A program made the translations under genes and the position numbers. This document shows positions 59,788-64,000 of a DNA stretch of 64,000 nt, piece by piece (the stretch's first letter is position 1; each line of letters opens with the position of its first letter). Under the pieces are notes generated by a model that worked only from the letters and a program-made list of their open reading frames with translations, did not search any database and was not told the DNA's origin. Source of the stretch: Salidesulfovibrio onnuriiensis (lineage in GTDB: Bacteria > Desulfobacterota > Desulfovibrionia > Desulfovibrionales > Desulfovibrionaceae); the NCBI RefSeq assembly GCF_008001235.1, contig NZ_CP040751.1:2835001-2899000 (forward strand), read 5' to 3'.

Positions 59788-61280
59788 TCTTCAATGTTCT
59801 CGCTGTTCTTTTGGCAGGGGAAGGCCACCTCCACGCGGGTGCCCTGCCCCGGATCGCTGTGCACCTGTATGAACCCGCCATGGGCGTCCACGATACCATG
59901 GACCACGGACAGGCCCAAGCCCGTTCCCTTGTCCACGTCCTTGGTGGAAAAAAACGGTGTGAAAATCTGCTTGAGCTGCTCGGGAGGTATTCCCGGCCCG
60001 GTATCCTCCACCAGGATATAGGCGTCGTCCTTGTGGTTGACGGTACGGATCGTCAGCGTCCCGCCCTGCTCCATGGCCTGGATCGCGTTGGCAACCAGAT
60101 TGACCACCACCTGCTTGATATGCTGCGGGTCGGCGTTCACCTCGGGCAGGCTCAGATCGAAGTCCCGCACCACCTCAATTCCGTACCGCTTGGCGTTGGC
60201 CTCGGTGATGCGCAGGGCCTGCTCAATGATCTCGTTGAGATCCGTGGGCACAAACTGAGGCGGCAGCTGACGGCTGAAAAACATGAGCTTGCGGATCACC
60301 TCCCGGGCGTGCAGCGACGAATCCACTATGTTTCCCAGATCGGCCGTGACCTGCTCGGGCAGGCCCTTGGTCTGCAGGGCCAGCTGGGCAAACCCCAGGA
60401 TGTTTGCCAGGGGTTCGTTGATCTCATGGGCCACGCCCGCCGAGAACTGGCCGATCTTTGCCAGCCGGTCGGCCTGGCGAAGCTGCTGTTCCAGCTTCTC
60501 CTTGGCGAGCCGGGTCTCCCGCTTGGATACGATGACGGCCACCTGCTGCGCCGCCGTGGCCAGCAGATTGTGCTCGTCTTCCAGAAATACCTTTTTGCGG
60601 AATCCCCTCTTTCGCCCGGTCACGGCGATCTTCAGAGTGCCGCGCCGCTTGTCCCCGATCACGATCGGCTCTTCCAGACAGAATTCCGAGGGTTCGTAAT
60701 CCGGGGTCTGCCATGCATCGTTATCCACGATAAGGGAGACATGGGTCCTGCCGGGCCGCTGAAATCCCGAAGGCAGCAGGTTGACGATACGGCGCAGGAT
60801 GTCGTCCAGTTCCTGCCGGGAATCGCTGATGAGCATGCTGATGTCGAACAGGCACTTGAGTTCCTTGTTGCGCTCCATCAGGGTGAAACGCTCACGCAAA
60901 AGCCCCTTCTGCCGCAGCATATGCTCGGTGACGTCCTTGCCCACGCAGAGTATGCTGACCACCTCGTCGCTGGTGTCGGTAAGCGCCTTGAGATTCCAGT
61001 CGATGTAGACCTTGTTTCCGCCCCGGGCCCGGATGGATCCGGAAAGGGAGGACACCCCCTGTTCCCCGGCCATTGAAAGCACCTGGCTCCGAGCATCCTC
61101 ACGGCGCTCCTCGTCGATGAAGGTCTCGAACCAATCCTCCCCGGCCAGTTCGCGCAGGGAATAGCCGGTCAGGGTTTCCAGCAGGGTGTTGCCGTGGATG
61201 ATGCTGCCGTCCAGGTCCAGGGTGACCACGATGCCGTGGCTCAGACGCATGACAGTGTCGTAATAATCCTGAAGATTCAT
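59784..61280 (-). CDS. PAS-GAF sensor histidine kinase
   Basis: 498 aa from ATG 61280 with GAGG upstream. PAS (about 5-120) is followed by a GAF-like domain (about 140-250), a dimerisation helix with H285 (VAHEINEPLANI) and an HATPase domain (NLVANAIQAME, DTGPGI, GTGLGLS). There is no membrane helix, so it is soluble. It very probably phosphorylates the coupled NtrC-type regulator. Confidence 0.94.
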   Translation of the reverse strand: MNLQDYYDTVMRLSHGIVVTLDLDGSIIHGNTLLETLTGYSLRELAGEDWFETFIDEERREDARSQVLSMAGEQGVSSLSGSIRARGGNKVYIDWNLKALTDTSDEVVSILCVGKDVTEHMLRQKGLLRERFTLMERNKELKCLFDISMLISDSRQELDDILRRIVNLLPSGFQRPGRTHVSLIVDNDAWQTPDYEPSEFCLEEPIVIGDKRRGTLKIAVTGRKRGFRKKVFLEDEHNLLATAAQQVAVIVSKRETRLAKEKLEQQLRQADRLAKIGQFSAGVAHEINEPLANILGFAQLALQTKGLPEQVTADLGNIVDSSLHAREVIRKLMFFSRQLPPQFVPTDLNEIIEQALRITEANAKRYGIEVVRDFDLSLPEVNADPQHIKQVVVNLVANAIQAMEQGGTLTIRTVNHKDDAYILVEDTGPGIPPEQLKQIFTPFFSTKDVDKGTGLGLSVVHGIVDAHGGFIQVHSDPGQGTRVEVAFPCQKNSENIEE

Positions 61281-61335
61281 GGTTCTGACCTCATTTGCAA
61301 CCAATAGAGCGAAACCTGCGGCGAGTAAACCGTTT

Positions 61336-61374
61336 CCGGAGGGGAACGGCGTTCAACGCCGTCTTCCCCTCCGG
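61336..61374. other. Large GC-rich hairpin between exporter genes and kinase
   Basis: A 16-bp stem with a two-base bulge and a TTCAA loop lies between the 228-aa membrane gene and the histidine kinase. It lacks a T tail in either direction, so it is more likely an mRNA-stability or weak terminator element. Confidence 0.5.
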
Positions 61375-61445
61375 CGGGGCGGGGCGCGGCCCGCCTGTCT
61401 GACCAGGGGAGCGCGCCCCCGTATAGAGGGGCCTTGTGCTGGGGA

Positions 61446-62132
61446 TCAATGGCTCAATCGCAGCCCCCATCCTTCGAATACGAACATGATGGCAAAGCCG
61501 TACCAGAGCGTATAGACCACATAGAAAATCAGGGAAAAGATGACCATGCCGATCTCATCCGCAATATTCACGGGCTCGATCTCGTAATAGTTGTAGGACA
61601 TCTCCACGCCCTTGGCCTGCACCGTGGAGGTCAGCTTGGCGGCCTGGAACTCGCCCTGCTTCTTCAGGGCCTTGTCCATGAGCTTCAAGCTGGTCCACCA
61701 GTTGAACATCGCCCGGCGCGGTTCCACGTCGTACTTCCCGGTGATGGCGGCTCCCTTGTTGTGGTACATGAGATCCGCATCGGCCAGGGCCGCGTCAAGC
61801 ATGCCGCCAAGCGAACCGTTCACCCGCAGGATCTGGCCCTGTCGCTCCGCCGCGACTCCGGCTTCCCTGAACAAGGCCTCGGACTGGGTGGCCTCGATCT
61901 CGGTATTGTAGGTCAGGGCCAGGCTGTATTCCTTGTCGCCCATGGTCTGAACATCGGAACGGATGCCCGGGATGTAGTAGACCGAGCCCTTGGAGATGGT
62001 GTTGTACAGGTGGTCCAGGTAGGCCATGGAGTTCTTGCCGTCGAGCAAGGGCTGGAACATGGCGAACAGAACCACGAAGAACAGGATGAGCAGCGCAAGG
62101 CCGCCGCCGAATTCCTTCTTGTTGGCAATCAT
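61446..62132 (-). CDS. Membrane protein linked to TauE/SafE exporter
   Basis: 228 aa with an N-terminal membrane helix (about 10-28), a 160-residue extracytoplasmic domain and a C-terminal membrane helix (about 195-220). I do not recognise the family. It starts one base after the exporter gene stop and is probably its partner. Confidence 0.7.
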   Translation of the reverse strand: MIANKKEFGGGLALLILFFVVLFAMFQPLLDGKNSMAYLDHLYNTISKGSVYYIPGIRSDVQTMGDKEYSLALTYNTEIEATQSEALFREAGVAAERQGQILRVNGSLGGMLDAALADADLMYHNKGAAITGKYDVEPRRAMFNWWTSLKLMDKALKKQGEFQAAKLTSTVQAKGVEMSYNYYEIEPVNIADEIGMVIFSLIFYVVYTLWYGFAIMFVFEGWGLRLSH

Positions 62133-62133
62133 T

Positions 62134-63417
62134 TTAGTGCGCCTCCTCTGTCTTCAATGCGGAGATGTTTTTCAGGAAGGTGCCGACGACCCAGACCGAG
62201 AATCCGCCGATGACGACGAAGAAGGCCCAGATGCCGATGTTGTTGAGCACCGACCCCATGGCGGGCGATATGGGCAGGATGTCCATTTCCCCGAGCTTGC
62301 CCGGCAGGGCGAAGATACGGTTCATGAACCCGGCCAGCACGGCCATGGCGTAGAAACCGCGAATGGTGGTGCCCGGCACAACCTTGGTCACCAGCGCGCC
62401 GATCTGGATGCCCAGCAAGGATCCCACCAGCATGCCCATGGCCAGGGTATAGAAGATGAACCCATAGATGGCGTACTGGCTGATGGACGCAAAACCGGCC
62501 GTGAACACGATCTGGAAAATGTCGGTACCCACGGTGGTCATGGAGGAGACACCCAGGACGTACACGAAGATGGGGAAGGTCAGGAAGCCGCCCCCGACGC
62601 CCATGATGCCTGCGGCAAGGCCGACCAGTGCGCCGGAGAGCACCAGAAAGACCCAGGAGATGTTCCGGCCGCCCGGGATCAGGTCCTTGTCGAAGTTGAT
62701 CATGGGAGGAATGCTGACGGCCTGGAGCGACCGCGCCAAACCGCCCAGATCGGCCCCTTCGCTCTTGCCGCCGTGGGCGCAGCCGGAATTGCCTGCCCTG
62801 CGGCAGCGCAGGAAGTCGGAAAGGGCGTAGAAGCCCAGGAAGCCGAGCATGAACGAATAGACCGTGGTGATGAAGGCGTCGCTGAGCACCGGGTTGATCT
62901 CATACAGAACACGGTTGATGACCCCGCCGGCGGTGGCGCCGAGAATGGCCCCCACCAGGAAAACCACGGCCAGGGACACGGACACGTTGCCCAGCTTGCG
63001 GTGGATGACACTGCCCATGATCGCCTTGGCGAAGATGTGGAACAGGTCGGTGCCCACAGCCAGGATACCCTTGATGCCGGCGCTCATGAGCGCCGGGGCG
63101 ATGATGAATCCGCCGCCCGCGCCGATACACCCGGTGATCAGCCCGGCTCCGACGCCGATGGCGATGGAAACCAGGAAAATCCCCACACTGTAGAAAGCCG
63201 GGCTATAGGCCTTCTTGCCTCCCAGCAGGTCCGGCAGCACCGGGGCCACTTCATCGGCAAAGGCGATCCCCCCCAACACAACCGGAATAAGCAGGAGGCC
63301 GATCAGCATCAACCGCTTTCGGCTGCCCAGAATGCTCCTGGCATTATCGATTTCCCACTGGGCAAGCGCACCGGCTCCCGCCATCATGAACTTTCCCCAT
63401 CTGTTGAAAAAACTCAT
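62134..63417 (-). CDS. TauE/SafE-family anion exporter
   Basis: 427 aa from ATG 63417 with GAGGAAG upstream. The family repeats GLITGCIGAGGGFIIAPAL and GLAAGIMGVGGGFLTFP, with about nine helices, define it. It would export sulfite, sulfoacetate or another organic anion. A cytoplasmic loop (about 205-230) has two Cys and several Gly/His. It follows the response regulator and precedes the 228-aa partner. Confidence 0.9.
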   Translation of the reverse strand: MSFFNRWGKFMMAGAGALAQWEIDNARSILGSRKRLMLIGLLLIPVVLGGIAFADEVAPVLPDLLGGKKAYSPAFYSVGIFLVSIAIGVGAGLITGCIGAGGGFIIAPALMSAGIKGILAVGTDLFHIFAKAIMGSVIHRKLGNVSVSLAVVFLVGAILGATAGGVINRVLYEINPVLSDAFITTVYSFMLGFLGFYALSDFLRCRRAGNSGCAHGGKSEGADLGGLARSLQAVSIPPMINFDKDLIPGGRNISWVFLVLSGALVGLAAGIMGVGGGFLTFPIFVYVLGVSSMTTVGTDIFQIVFTAGFASISQYAIYGFIFYTLAMGMLVGSLLGIQIGALVTKVVPGTTIRGFYAMAVLAGFMNRIFALPGKLGEMDILPISPAMGSVLNNIGIWAFFVVIGGFSVWVVGTFLKNISALKTEEAH

Positions 63418-63424
63418 GTCTTCC

Positions 63425-63832
63425 TCACTCCGTAGTTTCGGCCCGGCTTCTCCCGTGGCCCTTGTTTCCATTGTTTGCCGCCGCCCGTATGGCCTCTTCC
63501 AGCTCGTCCACCGCCGAGGGCTTCACCAGGTAGCGAAACGCTCCCATGCCCAGACAGGCGATAACGATGTTCGGATCCACATGGGCCGTCAGCATGACGA
63601 CCCCTATGTGCGGGTACAGCCGCCTGATTTCCCCAAGTGTGTTGACCCCGTCCTTTGCCGGCATCTTGATGTCCAGCAGGACCACATCCATGTCCACGCT
63701 TCCGAGAACATCCAGCGCCTCCGCGGCGCAGGAAGCCCTGGTCACGTCCAGGCCGCGCCGGGACAGGCGCTTGGCGAGCGGAGCCGTGAAATCAACCTCG
63801 TCGTCAACCAGCAGAACCCTGATTGCATCCAT
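63425..63832 (-). CDS. Single-domain response regulator
   Basis: 135 aa from ATG 63832 with GGGGAGG upstream. It is a receiver only: D10-D11, phospho-acceptor D54 (LLDIKMP), and conserved Thr and Lys (MLTAH, LVKP). It has no output domain, so it would act by protein contact. It ends eight bases before the exporter start. Confidence 0.88.
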   Translation of the reverse strand: MDAIRVLLVDDEVDFTAPLAKRLSRRGLDVTRASCAAEALDVLGSVDMDVVLLDIKMPAKDGVNTLGEIRRLYPHIGVVMLTAHVDPNIVIACLGMGAFRYLVKPSAVDELEEAIRAAANNGNKGHGRSRAETTE

Positions 63833-63852
63833 GATTCCTGTCCTCCCCCTGC

Positions 63853-64000
63853 TCACCCGCAGGGCCTCATTTCCCGGCCTTCCGAAATCCACGGGTCGCC
63901 AATCGGGCCAACACCTTGAAAATCCTCAGCACCTCCAAACCATCCTACCTTCGAGCGTCGCCCCTGCGGGAACTTGCCGCCCGAGCCTCTGCCGCCCAGC
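63853..64000 (-). other. Possible 3' end of an upstream gene, frame uncertain
   Basis: One minus-strand frame is open from the window edge to a TGA at 63853, 20 bases before the response regulator start; another is open to 63926. Neither encoded end is recognisable, so the gene and its frame cannot be fixed here. Confidence 0.25.

Overview
The window is ordinary, densely packed, GC-rich bacterial chromosome. Its gene content points to a sulfate-reducing deltaproteobacterium of the Desulfovibrio / Pseudodesulfovibrio type. The pointers are a paaK gene followed by an ACT-domain gene, a MucR/Ros-type zinc-finger regulator, a ThiD-ThiN fusion, large chemoreceptors including one with an H-NOX domain, and a TauE/SafE exporter next to sensor kinases. 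This placement is inferred from gene content, not from a database search. I saw no prophage, insertion sequence, CRISPR array or rRNA. One tRNA (Leu, anticodon TAG) is present.

Layout. 1-6.4 kb: a beta-CASP metallo-hydrolase running off the left edge, a LOG-family protein, an EamA transporter, a chemoreceptor with a C-terminal Cache-like domain, and gpmI. 6.4-11.3 kb: rsfS and a nitroreductase; a phenylalanine-codon attenuator upstream of paaK and an ACT-domain gene; rtcB; a lone Hpt protein. 11.4-21 kb: MATE pump, dapB, ligA, a K+ channel, uvrB, lipoproteins and aat. 21-24 kb: clpA-clpS, which with aat form an N-degron cluster. 24-31 kb: CYTH protein, crcB, DUF190, cheB, cheA and an H-NOX chemoreceptor. 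31-44 kb: housekeeping genes (EF-G, bamD, trxB, trxA, tsaD, fbp, ftsB-like, pgsA, mrp, DUF368, pcm). 44-47.6 kb: CBS protein, M23 peptidase and two tandem paralogs of unknown family. 47.7-54 kb: lon, clpX, clpP, tig and tRNA-Leu (all minus strand). 54-58.4 kb: thiDN, two unknown genes around a MerR-like regulator with TGATCA sites, and mucR. 58.4-64 kb: NtrC-type regulator, PAS histidine kinase, membrane protein, TauE/SafE exporter and response regulator.

The most striking element is the leader at 7.48-7.65 kb. A 16-codon open frame with seven Phe codons is followed by two mutually exclusive hairpins, a 12-bp antiterminator and a U-tailed terminator, just ahead of paaK and the ACT gene. This is the layout of classical amino-acid attenuation. 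It implies that phenylacetate-CoA ligase is switched on when charged tRNA-Phe is scarce, so it would serve phenylalanine synthesis from aryl acids rather than breakdown.

Other leads are an H-NOX chemoreceptor that keeps the distal-pocket tyrosine associated with O2 binding, a trigger factor with a histone-H1-like Lys/Ala/Pro tail, a K+ channel with a degenerate selectivity filter, and a two-component / TauE exporter cluster. Coding starts were moved inward from the longest open frame wherever a Shine-Dalgarno sequence or an upstream terminator showed a better start.
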